Assembly: GCA_003283685.1 (NCBI GenBank)
Contig: QBWD01000025.1
Span: forward strand, 1 to 15,903
DNA from: Prochlorococcus sp. AG-315-D17
GTDB taxonomy: Bacteria > Cyanobacteriota > Cyanobacteriia > PCC-6307 > Cyanobiaceae
Length of the DNA stretch: 15,903 bases
Direction: 5' to 3'
This document shows positions 1-9,658 of this stretch, piece by piece. The position numbers were made by a program, and so were the translations under genes. The notes beneath the pieces were generated by a model, which saw only the letters and a list, made by a program, of their open reading frames with translations, did no database searches and was not told the origin of the DNA. Each line of letters opens with the position of its first letter. Position 1 is the stretch's first letter.

Positions 1-320
1 TTGAAGGAATATCTACTCGCGATGCTGCCCAAAAAATACTTGGATGGAAGCTTCTTGTTCCAGTTAATAGCAGACCTTTCCTAAAAGATGGAGAATTCCA
101 CTGCTTAGATCTTATTGGATTAGAAGCAAGGCTTATGCCGAAAAAGATATTAATTGGTCATGTAACTAACTTAATAAAAGGAGGCAACGACCTTCTAGAG
201 ATAGAGTTAGTTGAAGGTAAAAAAGTCTTAGTACCTTTTGTAAAAGAAATTGTCCCAGAAATAAAAGTCCAAGAAAAATGGCTTTTAATCAATCCCCCAC
301 CAGGTCTATTAGATCTTTAA
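1..320 (+). CDS. rimM: Ribosome maturation factor RimM, C-terminal part (5' end outside window)
   Basis: RimM binds ribosomal protein S19 and helps mature the 30S subunit. Only the last 105 or so residues are in the window. The reading frame is open from base 3, well before the first internal ATG at 135, so that ATG is not the start. The visible part begins EGISTRDAAQKILGWKLLVP, which matches the linker between the two RimM barrels. It continues through the PRC-barrel-like C-terminal domain: HCLDLIGLEARL, then GHVTNLIKGGNDLLEIEL, then KVLVPFVKEIVPEI, and ends with the PPPGLLDL tail typical of cyanobacterial RimM. It runs in the same direction as manC, 53 bases downstream. The gap shows no hairpin followed by a T tract, so read-through into manC is possible. 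Identification rests on the remembered family pattern and is firm. Confidence 0.93.
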   Translation, partial: EGISTRDAAQKILGWKLLVPVNSRPFLKDGEFHCLDLIGLEARLMPKKILIGHVTNLIKGGNDLLEIELVEGKKVLVPFVKEIVPEIKVQEKWLLINPPPGLLDL

Positions 321-373
321 AGGTTTTGAAAAACAACCATAAAATCTCATTTCCAAACAACCCCCTTTAGACA

Positions 374-1831
374 GTGACTGTCAATTCTCTAGTTCCAGTG
401 ATTCTATGCGGTGGATCTGGCACAAGACTTTGGCCTCTTTCAAGAGAAAGTTATCCCAAGCAATATTTAGCTCTAAATACTGAAAATAAAAAAACTCTTT
501 TACAGCAAACAAATGAAAGGCTTTTAGGTTTAAAGGGACTTGAAAACCCAATATTGCTTTGCAATGAAGACCATAGGTTCATAGTTGCTGAACAAATGAG
601 AGAAATTAATACAACTCCACAAGCAATTATTCTTGAGCCAATTGGCCGAAACACAGCTCCGGCGATAGCAGTTGCCGCTCTACAAGCTATTTCTAAAGGA
701 CATGATCCCTTACTTTTAGTTTTAGCGGCTGATCATGAGATTCAAAACATAACTGAATTTCAAAGAGTGATTGAATTTGCAAAGACTTATGCAAAGCAAG
801 GACGTCTTGTAACTTTTGGAATAGTGCCTTCAAGCCCCGAAACAGGTTACGGGTATATCGAAGCCACTGAACCTCTGAGTCAAGAAACAGGTATTGGATT
901 ACCAATCGAAAGATTTATTGAAAAACCCAATAAAAATAAAGCTGAAGAATTAATCAAAGATTCTCGCTTTACATGGAATAGTGGAATGTTTCTATTCAAA
1001 GCAAGTGCAATATTAAATGAGTTAGAAAGATTTTCCCCAGAAATAGTCAACTACTGCAAAACTGCACTTGAAGAAGATGTAGCCGATCTAGATTTCCTAA
1101 GATTAGAGATGGAATCATTCAAAAGTTGTCCAAAAATCTCTATTGATATTGCAGTAATGGAAAAAACAAAATTAGGTACTGTTTTACCACTTAATGCAGG
1201 TTGGAGTGATGTAGGAAGTTGGAAGTCACTTTGGGATACAAGTAGAAAAAATAATGACGGAAATTGTATTAATGGAAGAGTAATAATTCAAAACAGCAAA
1301 AACTGCTATCTAAAAAGTGAGCATCGGTTATTAGTTGGACTAGGGATAGAAAACCTAATTGCTGTAGAGACTAATGATGCTATTTTAATAGCTGGTAAAG
1401 AACATTCACAACATGTTGGAAGTATAGTTAAACTTCTAGATAAAGAAGGCATTCCAGAAGGAAAAACGCATAGAAAAATATATAGACCTTGGGGACATTA
1501 CACAACTATAGTTTCAGGTAATAGATGGCAAGTTAAATTAATAGAAGTGAAACCTAATGCTTCACTTTCTCTACAAATGCATCATCATCGAGCCGAACAT
1601 TGGATTATTGTCAAAGGCACTGCACTAATAGAAAAAAATGGAGAGAAACAAATACTAAGTGAGAATGAGAGTACATTTATCCCTCTAGGTTGTAAACATA
1701 GATTGAGTAACCCAGGCTTAATGAAACTTGAACTAATTGAAGTCCAAAGTGGAGCTTATTTAAATGAAGATGACATAATTCGCTTTGATGATTCCTACGG
1801 AAGAATTAAAAAGGTTAATGATAAAAAATAA
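374..1831 (+). CDS. manC: Mannose-1-phosphate guanylyltransferase / mannose-6-phosphate isomerase (bifunctional type)
   Basis: Makes GDP-mannose from mannose-1-phosphate and GTP. Its fused C-terminal cupin is of the type II phosphomannose isomerase kind, converting fructose-6-phosphate to mannose-6-phosphate. GDP-mannose feeds lipopolysaccharide and other surface glycans. The nucleotidyltransferase signature GGSGTRLWPLSRESYPKQ lies at residues 13-30 and the sugar-binding FIEKP at 181-185. The isomerase domain starts near RPWGHYT (371) and carries the metal-binding cupin motif QMHHHRAEHW (about 401-410). At 485 residues the length is normal for the two-domain form. The start is a GTG: an in-frame TAG ends three bases upstream and no nearby ATG exists. 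No clear Shine-Dalgarno sequence is visible. The stop codon directly abuts the stop codon of the convergent glmS. Whether the isomerase half is active cannot be judged from sequence alone. Confidence 0.93.
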   Translation: MTVNSLVPVILCGGSGTRLWPLSRESYPKQYLALNTENKKTLLQQTNERLLGLKGLENPILLCNEDHRFIVAEQMREINTTPQAIILEPIGRNTAPAIAVAALQAISKGHDPLLLVLAADHEIQNITEFQRVIEFAKTYAKQGRLVTFGIVPSSPETGYGYIEATEPLSQETGIGLPIERFIEKPNKNKAEELIKDSRFTWNSGMFLFKASAILNELERFSPEIVNYCKTALEEDVADLDFLRLEMESFKSCPKISIDIAVMEKTKLGTVLPLNAGWSDVGSWKSLWDTSRKNNDGNCINGRVIIQNSKNCYLKSEHRLLVGLGIENLIAVETNDAILIAGKEHSQHVGSIVKLLDKEGIPEGKTHRKIYRPWGHYTTIVSGNRWQVKLIEVKPNASLSLQMHHHRAEHWIIVKGTALIEKNGEKQILSENESTFIPLGCKHRLSNPGLMKLELIEVQSGAYLNEDDIIRFDDSYGRIKKVNDKK

Positions 1832-3736
1832 TTACTCAACTGTTACACTTTTTGCTAAATTTCTAGGCTGATCTACATCAAGTCCTCTATGTGCAGCAAT
1901 GTGATAACTAAAAAGCTGTAATGGAATAACAGTAAACAAAGGACTAACCCATTCACTTACATTCGGTATAGGAAATAATTCATCAAATATTTCAGACCCT
2001 GTTCCGTCAGGTGCAATTCCTATTAATCGAGCATCTCTTGCTTTTGCCTCTTGTGAGTTACTAAGAACTTTCTCAAAAACTACTCCTGGGACGGCAATCG
2101 AGATTACGGGAACATTTTGATCCAAAAGAGCTATCGGTCCATGTTTTAATTCTCCAGCAGGATAGCCTTGTGCATGTATATAGCTTATTTCTTTAAGTTT
2201 CAATGCTCCTTCCAATGCTATAGGGTAATTAATTCCACGACCCAAAAAAATTACATCCTGAGTTTGATTAAATTTATGTGATATGCCCTCAGACAAACGA
2301 TCATGTTTCTTAATTAGCGCTCTTAATTGATTAGGTACTAATCTCAAATCATTGACAAGAATTGAAATCTCTTCAAATGTTCTTTTTTTTGTGTGAGAGG
2401 CAAATAATAAGGTTAATCCATAAAAAGACAACATTTGTCCAAGAAAAGTTTTCGTAGCAGCAACACCAATCTCAAGTCCAGCTCCAATATCCATGATATT
2501 GCTCACTTCACGAGATAAAGAACTATCAGGCCTATTAGTTATTCCTAATTGATGATAAAAAAAAGCTGGATTATTAATGGCTTTTCTTCTTTCTTTCTCC
2601 ATATTTAATGCTGCTAAAGTATCTGCAGTTTCTCCTGATTGACTCACTCCAATAGTCAATGTATGTGGGGAAAGAGGGGGAGGAGAATAGCGAAATTCAC
2701 TTGCGAAATAAACCTTCGTGGGCACCCCTGCAAATTGTTCCAATAAATAAGCACCAACCATTGCAGCATGACGACTCGTACCACAAGCAAGAATTTGAAT
2801 TTGCTGAATTGACTTCAGAAAAGATTGATCAATGGGTAAAGAAACTGAAGTTCCAAAAGGTAAATCAGGAGGCAAATGTTTTTCCATCCATAATGCTGCT
2901 ATGTCTGGTTGCTCATGAATTTCCTTCAGCATGAAATGCCGAAAATTTCTCTTATCAGCGAAGTGCTCAACCCCCTTTAAAAGGGATGGTGACCTTTGCT
3001 GTCTTATACCTTTCCCATCATAAAGTTCTATTCCAAGCGGGGTTAACAATGCCACCTCATTATCTTTCAAAGGCAAAAAAGTACGAGTAGATCCAATTAA
3101 GGCGGGAGTATCACTAGCACAGAAAAATTCTCCCTCTCCAAATCCAATCACCAATGGTGCATTTCTTCTCGCAACTACTAAAGCATCAGGAGCTTGAGCC
3201 CAAATAACTGCGATGGCATATGTACCTTTTAATAAAGATAAAACCTTCTGAACAGCAATTAGTAATGTTGATCCATCGTTTGAGTAACCTTTAGCCAAAC
3301 AATTTTCGATTTCAATTCCTATTAAATGAGGAATAACTTCCGTATCAGTATCAGAAATTAATTTAATTCCTTTCTCTTGCAATCTTTTACGTAATTCTGT
3401 GTGATTCTCAATAATCCCATTTTGAACCACCGCTATTTGAGCAGAAGAATCCATATGAGGATGAGCATTTCTCTCTTCTGGCTTTCCATGGGTAGCCCAT
3501 CTGGTATGGCCTATTCCTAAATGACCTCTTGCACCTTTTTCTTGTACTAAATTCGAAAGATTAATAAGTTTCCCTTTTGATTTTCTAGTTGTAAGTACTC
3601 CAATTTGATCTTTCTCTGAATTTGCAATGGTTGCCAAACCTGCAGAATCATAGCCTCTATATTCTAAATGTCTAAGACCATTTAAAAGGACTGGGGATGC
3701 CTCTCTAGAGCCAATTACAGCAACTATTCCACACAT
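1832..3736 (-). CDS. glmS: Glutamine--fructose-6-phosphate aminotransferase (isomerizing)
   Basis: Converts fructose-6-phosphate and glutamine to glucosamine-6-phosphate, the entry step to UDP-GlcNAc for peptidoglycan and lipopolysaccharide. The N-terminal Ntn glutaminase domain begins MCGIVAVIG with nucleophile Cys2, followed by RGYDSAG, HTRWATHGKP and the RNAHPH region. Two SIS sugar-isomerase domains follow: the first with CGTSRHAAM and SQSGETADTLAAL, the second with FLGRGINYPIALEGALKLKE and the GELKHGPIALL loop. The protein ends in the canonical QPRNLAKSVTVE tail. It has 634 residues against 609 in E. coli, an excess that is usual in cyanobacteria. The ATG at 3736 gives Cys2 after Met removal, so the start is secure. 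It lies downstream of psaC on the same strand with a 76-base gap, so it may have its own promoter. No glmS ribozyme is seen in the short leader. Confidence 0.97.
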   Translation of the reverse strand: MCGIVAVIGSREASPVLLNGLRHLEYRGYDSAGLATIANSEKDQIGVLTTRKSKGKLINLSNLVQEKGARGHLGIGHTRWATHGKPEERNAHPHMDSSAQIAVVQNGIIENHTELRKRLQEKGIKLISDTDTEVIPHLIGIEIENCLAKGYSNDGSTLLIAVQKVLSLLKGTYAIAVIWAQAPDALVVARRNAPLVIGFGEGEFFCASDTPALIGSTRTFLPLKDNEVALLTPLGIELYDGKGIRQQRSPSLLKGVEHFADKRNFRHFMLKEIHEQPDIAALWMEKHLPPDLPFGTSVSLPIDQSFLKSIQQIQILACGTSRHAAMVGAYLLEQFAGVPTKVYFASEFRYSPPPLSPHTLTIGVSQSGETADTLAALNMEKERRKAINNPAFFYHQLGITNRPDSSLSREVSNIMDIGAGLEIGVAATKTFLGQMLSFYGLTLLFASHTKKRTFEEISILVNDLRLVPNQLRALIKKHDRLSEGISHKFNQTQDVIFLGRGINYPIALEGALKLKEISYIHAQGYPAGELKHGPIALLDQNVPVISIAVPGVVFEKVLSNSQEAKARDARLIGIAPDGTGSEIFDELFPIPNVSEWVSPLFTVIPLQLFSYHIAAHRGLDVDQPRNLAKSVTVE

Positions 3737-3812
3737 AAATAGAATAAATATCCTCTATAAGATGACTTGCTTATATAAAAATTAGTCTACAGTAGAAAAA
3801 GTATTAAGTTAA

Positions 3813-4193
<381 letters not shown>

Positions 4194-4436
4194 ATGTCCC
4201 AGGAAGCAATCCTAGAAAAAGTTCGCTCTATCGTGGCGGAACAACTTAGCGTTGAAGCCGGTGAAGTAAAACCAGCATCAGATTTCCAAAACGATCTTGG
4301 CGCTGATTCTCTCGACACTGTCGAACTAGTCATGGCTCTAGAAGAAGCTTTTGACATAGAGATTCCCGATGAAGCAGCTGAGGGCATTACCACCGTTGGT
4401 GATGCTGTCAAATACATTGAAGAAAAACAGGCTTGA
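4194..4436 (+). CDS. acpP: Acyl carrier protein
   Basis: Carries growing acyl chains as thioesters on a 4'-phosphopantetheine arm during type II fatty-acid synthesis in the cytoplasm. The 80-residue length, acidic composition and four-helix pattern fit the family. The attachment site is Ser39 in the [16 protein letters not shown] motif, followed by the recognition helix and the [20 protein letters not shown] segment. The ATG start gives [14 protein letters not shown], matching standard family N-termini. An AAAGG lies only a few bases before the start, so ribosome-binding signals are weak. It is followed after 7 bases by fabF, the condensing enzyme that acts on acyl-ACP, so the two are almost certainly co-transcribed. 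Confidence 0.97.
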   Translation: MSQEAILEKVRSIVAEQLSVEAGEVKPASDFQNDLGADSLDTVELVMALEEAFDIEIPDEAAEGITTVGDAVKYIEEKQA

Positions 4437-4443
4437 GGATTAA

Positions 4444-5691
4444 ATGATGGAGAACCTCCATCGAGTTGTTGTTACAGGCCTTGGTGCCATAACTCCAATT
4501 GGCAACAACGTCGAAAGTTATTTCAAAGGGCTTGTCTCTGGCAGTAATGGGGTAAAACCCATCACACTATTTGACCCCTCATCTCATGCCTGTCGATTTG
4601 CAGCAGAGGTGAAAAATTTTGACCCAACAGGAAAATTAGAACCAAAAGAATCCAAAAGATGGGATCGTTTCTCAAAATTTGGAGTCATTGCCTCAAAAGA
4701 GGCACTACAACATTCTGGTCTCAGAATTACTGATTCTAATTCTTCTCGTATTGGTGTCATTATTGGATCTGGCGTGGGAGGTCTTCTTACGATGGAAACT
4801 CAGGCCCATGTCTTAAACAATAAAGGGCCCAGTCGAGTAAGCCCTTTTACAGTTCCCATGATGATTCCAAACATGGCTACTGGCCTTGCAGCAATAGCGC
4901 TAGGAGCAAAAGGGCCTAGTTCGGCAGTATCTACTGCATGCGCTGCAGGCTCTAATGCAATTGGAGATGCTTTTAGACTTCTACAATTTGGGAAAGCTGA
5001 TGCAATGGTTTGCGGAGGTGCAGAAGCGAGTATTACCCCATTAGGAGTTGCTGGTTTCGCTAGCGCTAAGGCACTTTCATTTAGAAATGACGATCCGTCT
5101 ACAGCAAGTAGACCTTTTGATGCTCAAAGAGATGGATTTGTTATTGGGGAAGGAGCAGGAATACTAATTTTAGAAACACTTGAGCATGCATTAAAAAGAA
5201 ATGCCACAATTCTCGCCGAAATTATTGGTTACGGAACTACCTGTGATGCCCATCACATCACTTCTCCTTGTCCAGGAGGTACGGGAGGCGCGGAAGCAAT
5301 GAAATTAGCATTAGCAGATGGCAAAATTGATCCTGAAAAAGTTAATTATATAAATGCTCATGGAACTAGTACTTCAGCCAATGACAGCAATGAAACCTCA
5401 GCTATAAAAAGTGCTCTTGGAAATCATGCATTTCAAACCCCAGTTAGCTCAACCAAATCGATGACAGGACATCTTTTAGGAGGTTCAGGTGGAATAGAAG
5501 CCGTTTCTTGTGTTCTTGCGATAAAACATGAAATAATTCCGCCAACAATCAATTATTCCAACCCAGACCCAGTTTGTGATCTTGATTATGTGCCCAACAA
5601 CGCAAGAGAAAAGAAATTAGACGTCGTACTATCTAACTCATTCGGTTTTGGTGGTCACAACGTCTGCCTAGCTTTTCGAAAAATGATCTAA
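4444..5691 (+). CDS. fabF: 3-oxoacyl-[acyl-carrier-protein] synthase II
   Basis: Condenses malonyl-ACP with acyl-ACP to extend fatty acids, and is important for the longer and unsaturated chains. The Cys-His-His catalytic set is complete: Cys166 in VSTACAAGSNAIGDAF, His306 in NAHGTSTSANDSNE, and His343 with Lys338 in STKSMTGHLLGGSGG. The C-terminal NSFGFGGHN loop is present. The length of 415 residues is typical. The start region reads ATGATG, so initiation could be at either codon. GAGG overlapping the acpP stop is well placed for both. The closeness to acpP points to an acpP-fabF operon, possibly running on into tkt, since the 51-base gap to tkt contains no recognisable terminator. Confidence 0.97.
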   Translation: MMENLHRVVVTGLGAITPIGNNVESYFKGLVSGSNGVKPITLFDPSSHACRFAAEVKNFDPTGKLEPKESKRWDRFSKFGVIASKEALQHSGLRITDSNSSRIGVIIGSGVGGLLTMETQAHVLNNKGPSRVSPFTVPMMIPNMATGLAAIALGAKGPSSAVSTACAAGSNAIGDAFRLLQFGKADAMVCGGAEASITPLGVAGFASAKALSFRNDDPSTASRPFDAQRDGFVIGEGAGILILETLEHALKRNATILAEIIGYGTTCDAHHITSPCPGGTGGAEAMKLALADGKIDPEKVNYINAHGTSTSANDSNETSAIKSALGNHAFQTPVSSTKSMTGHLLGGSGGIEAVSCVLAIKHEIIPPTINYSNPDPVCDLDYVPNNAREKKLDVVLSNSFGFGGHNVCLAFRKMI

Positions 5692-5742
5692 TCCATCTAA
5701 TCTTTTCTTCCTACTTAAATTTCTATTCCCCCCACTTATAAA

Positions 5743-7755
5743 ATGGTTGCCCTTAGTACTTCTCTAGACACACTTTGCATAAATAGCATCAGAATGCTTG
5801 CCGTCGATGCAATAAATAAATCCCAAAGTGGTCACCCTGGGCTGCCAATGGGTTGTGCTCCAATGGGTTATGCCTTATGGAATCAACACCTTCGACACAA
5901 TCCCAAAAACCCTAAATGGTTTAACCGAGACAGATTTGTTCTCTCAGCAGGGCATGGATGCATGCTTTTATATGCTCTTTTGCATTTAACTGGATACGAC
6001 TCAGTCAGCATTGAAGATATAAAAGAATTTCGTCAATGGGGTTCTAAAACACCAGGTCACCCAGAAACTTTTGAAACCCCTGGAGTAGAGGTCACTGCAG
6101 GACCATTAGGAGCAGGAATCTCAAACGCTGTAGGTCTAGCAATTGCTGAAGCCCATTTAGCTGCAAAATTCAATAAGCCTGGTTCAACAGTTGTAGACCA
6201 TTACACATATGTGATTATGGGAGATGGATGCAATCAAGAAGGAATCTCTTCAGAGGCTTGTTCACTTGCTGGACATCTAAAACTTGGAAAACTTATTGCT
6301 TTATACGACGACAATCACATAACAATTGATGGCAGAACTGATGTTTCTTTTACTGAGGATGTTTTGAAAAGATATGAAGCTTACGGATGGCATGTACAAG
6401 AAATTCCTGAGGGGAATACAGATGTAGAAGGCATTTCAAAAGCCATAGCAAATGCAAAAGCAGTAAGCGACAAGCCATCAATCATCAAAGTAACCACAAC
6501 GATTGGATTTGGTTCTCCAAATAAAAGTGATACTGCTGGTATACATGGTGCCCCTCTTGGAGAAGAGGAAGCTGAACTAACTAGGAAGCAACTAGGTTGG
6601 TCATATAAACCTTTTGAAATACCTCAAGATGCGATAGATGAATATCGTCAGGCAATTCCAAAGGGAGCACAACTAGAAGAAGAATGGAACCAAACGCTAG
6701 TTTCTTACAAAGAAAAACATCCCAATGAGGCTAATGAATTTGAACGAATGTTGAGAGGTGAGCTACCTCAAAACTGGGATCAAGCTTTGCCCTCCTATAC
6801 TCCTAACGATAAAGGTGTTGCAACAAGAAAACATTCTCAAATATGTTTAGGAGCTCTAGGGCCCAACATTCCAGAACTAATAGGTGGTTCTGCTGATCTT
6901 ACACATTCAAACTACACGGACATAAAAGGTGAATCTGGATCTTTTCAGCATTCGAGTCCAGAAAAACGTTATTTACATTTTGGAGTAAGAGAGCATGCTA
7001 TGGCAGCTATTTTGAATGGCATTGCTTACCACGATAGTGGACTAATTCCTTATGGAGGTACCTTCTTAGTTTTTGCAGATTATATGAGAGGTTCCATGCG
7101 CCTATCGGCACTGAGTGAACTTGGGGTAATTTACGTTTTAACTCATGACTCAATAGGTGTAGGTGAAGATGGACCAACTCACCAGCCAATAGAAACGATT
7201 CCATCTCTAAGAGCTATGCCAAATATGATGGTTTTCCGACCAGGCGATGGTAATGAAACCAGTGGTTCTTATAAAGTTGCAATTAAAAATCGCAAGAGAC
7301 CAAGTTCTTTATGCCTAAGTAGACAAGGCATGCCTAATCAACAAAATTCATCTGTTGAAAAAGTTGCCTTGGGTGGTTACATACTCGAAAATTGCAATGG
7401 CACTCCAGAGTTAATTCTCATAGGAACAGGAACTGAACTTGATTTGTGTGTCCAGGTATCGAAAAAATTAACGGCAGAAGGTAAAAAAGTCAGAGTAGTT
7501 TCAATGCCATGTGTTGAACTGTTTGAAGAACAAAGTGAAAGCTATAAGGAAGAAGTTCTACCTTCTCAAGTCAGAAAACGTCTAGTAGTTGAAGCAGCAG
7601 AAAGCTTTGGATGGCATAAATATATCGGTCTAGATGGAGACAGTGTAACTATGAATAGCTTTGGAGCATCAGCTCCAGGTGGATTATGTATGGAGAAATT
7701 TGGATTTACTTTTGAGAATGTTTTAGAGAAATCTAGAAAGCTTCTTTGTAAGTAA
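5743..7755 (+). CDS. tkt: Transketolase
   Basis: Moves two-carbon ketol units between sugar phosphates in the Calvin cycle and the pentose phosphate pathway, using thiamine diphosphate and a divalent metal. The 670 residues cover the full three-domain family length. The N-terminal cofactor domain shows [18 protein letters not shown] (29-46), [16 protein letters not shown] and the metal/thiamine diphosphate motif GDGCNQEG (160-167). The pyrimidine domain carries the catalytic GVREHAM with Glu417, then [17 protein letters not shown] and [18 protein letters not shown]. The C-terminal domain follows to the TAA stop. The ATG start gives a normal N-terminus. The sequence before it is C-rich with no Shine-Dalgarno, and TATAAA touches the ATG. 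It reads on from fabF and converges on thiC, with a hairpin between them. Often named tktA or cbbT; the exact symbol is convention. Confidence 0.97.
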   Translation: MVALSTSLDTLCINSIRMLAVDAINKSQSGHPGLPMGCAPMGYALWNQHLRHNPKNPKWFNRDRFVLSAGHGCMLLYALLHLTGYDSVSIEDIKEFRQWGSKTPGHPETFETPGVEVTAGPLGAGISNAVGLAIAEAHLAAKFNKPGSTVVDHYTYVIMGDGCNQEGISSEACSLAGHLKLGKLIALYDDNHITIDGRTDVSFTEDVLKRYEAYGWHVQEIPEGNTDVEGISKAIANAKAVSDKPSIIKVTTTIGFGSPNKSDTAGIHGAPLGEEEAELTRKQLGWSYKPFEIPQDAIDEYRQAIPKGAQLEEEWNQTLVSYKEKHPNEANEFERMLRGELPQNWDQALPSYTPNDKGVATRKHSQICLGALGPNIPELIGGSADLTHSNYTDIKGESGSFQHSSPEKRYLHFGVREHAMAAILNGIAYHDSGLIPYGGTFLVFADYMRGSMRLSALSELGVIYVLTHDSIGVGEDGPTHQPIETIPSLRAMPNMMVFRPGDGNETSGSYKVAIKNRKRPSSLCLSRQGMPNQQNSSVEKVALGGYILENCNGTPELILIGTGTELDLCVQVSKKLTAEGKKVRVVSMPCVELFEEQSESYKEEVLPSQVRKRLVVEAAESFGWHKYIGLDGDSVTMNSFGASAPGGLCMEKFGFTFENVLEKSRKLLCK

Positions 7756-7765
7756 AAACAATAAA

Positions 7766-7800
7766 AATCAACCATATAAATTCAATTTATATGGTTGATT
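7766..7800. terminator. Perfect 17-bp inverted repeat between tkt and thiC, probable terminator
   Basis: Arms 7766-7782 and 7784-7800 are exact reverse complements around a single central base. The RNA would therefore fold into a long stem whose tip opens into a small AT loop. The stem base, AATCAACC/GGTTGATT, holds its only G-C pairs. Read on the minus strand, the stem is followed by TTTATTGTTTTT, a good U tract, so it looks like an intrinsic terminator for thiC. On the plus strand it begins 10 bases after the tkt stop, but the following bases are GGCAAG rather than a T run. For tkt it may therefore act mainly as a 3'-end stabiliser or a weaker terminator. Position between two convergent genes supports the call. 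Confidence 0.8.
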
Positions 7801-7816
7801 GGCAAGATAATCAGCC

Positions 7817-9256
<1,440 letters not shown>

Positions 9257-9265
9257 TCACAAAAA

Positions 9266-9352
9266 TTCACTTTCCTTACGCTGGTTTTAGCCAGTTCAGG
9301 TTCGGAGGGTGTGATCTCAGCCATACAGCAAGCTATATGGCACCCCTAGTGA
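9266..9352 (-). promoter_or_regulatory. TPP (THI-box) riboswitch controlling thiC
   Basis: Read on the minus strand, the leader contains all conserved THI-box parts in order. ACTAGGGGTGCC opens the motif. A P3 stem follows with arms GCCATA and TATGGC around an inner AGC/GCT. Next come GGCTGAGATCACACCC (the pyrimidine-binding CUGAGA) and CCGAACCTGAACTGG (the pyrophosphate-binding arm). A CTGG/CCAG stem-loop then leads into CAGCGTAAGGAAAGTGA, which closes P1 through TCAC/GTGA. It ends 54 bases before the thiC ATG, in the correct orientation. The downstream platform has no obvious terminator hairpin with U tract, so control at translation initiation or by an alternative helix seems more likely. 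Confidence 0.96.
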
Positions 9353-9424
9353 TAACTCCAAGCTAGCTGATATTTAGAAACTCAACCCTAAAGTTTTTAT
9401 AGATATAAAAAAGAACTATTTAAA

Positions 9425-9646
9425 TTAATAATTTTCTTGATTAATACTCTTTTTTATTTCTAAAAGCAACATTCTTCGACGTCTTAATCTTCTGATAGTT
9501 CCTGTTAAGACCAATCCACTGCCAAAAACAAAAACAGGAATGGCTTGAAACTTTTCTCTACCTTCTCTATGAACAAATCCTAAAATTGCCAGGACAACCA
9601 GGAGTGGTGCTGAAATTGAGATTAATGGGTTACCAAATCTTTTCAT
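9425..9646 (-). CDS. Small conserved membrane protein of unknown function (possibly DUF3188)
   Basis: A 73-residue protein beginning MKRFGNPLISISAPLLVVLA. Two hydrophobic stretches, about residues 8-25 and 34-50, could form a membrane hairpin. A highly basic segment, RRLRRRRMLLLEIKK, follows the second and would be expected on the cytoplasmic side by the positive-inside rule. I recall similar short proteins in Prochlorococcus and marine Synechococcus, tentatively the DUF3188 group, but I cannot verify this without a search. It lies 12 bases downstream of the M20 hydrolase gene on the same strand, so it is probably the last gene of the ruvB-TPR-hydrolase transcript. No function can be assigned. 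The ATG start is the only reasonable one. Confidence 0.75.
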   Translation of the reverse strand: MKRFGNPLISISAPLLVVLAILGFVHREGREKFQAIPVFVFGSGLVLTGTIRRLRRRRMLLLEIKKSINQENY

Positions 9647-9658
9647 AGAAAATATAAG

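Noticed and set aside
135..320. Separate 61-residue ORF starting at the ATG at 135
   Set aside because: The frame is open through to the window edge and the upstream residues match RimM, so this is an internal Met of a partial rimM.
3786..3796. Small inverted repeat TCTAC/GTAGA followed by a T-rich run on the minus strand, downstream of psaC
   Set aside because: The stem is only 4-5 bp with a one-base centre and no G-C strength; too weak to call a terminator for psaC.
3737..3812. Search for a glmS ribozyme or other structured leader before glmS
   Set aside because: The leader is short and AT-rich without the conserved ribozyme core, and the ribozyme class is known mainly from Gram-positive bacteria.
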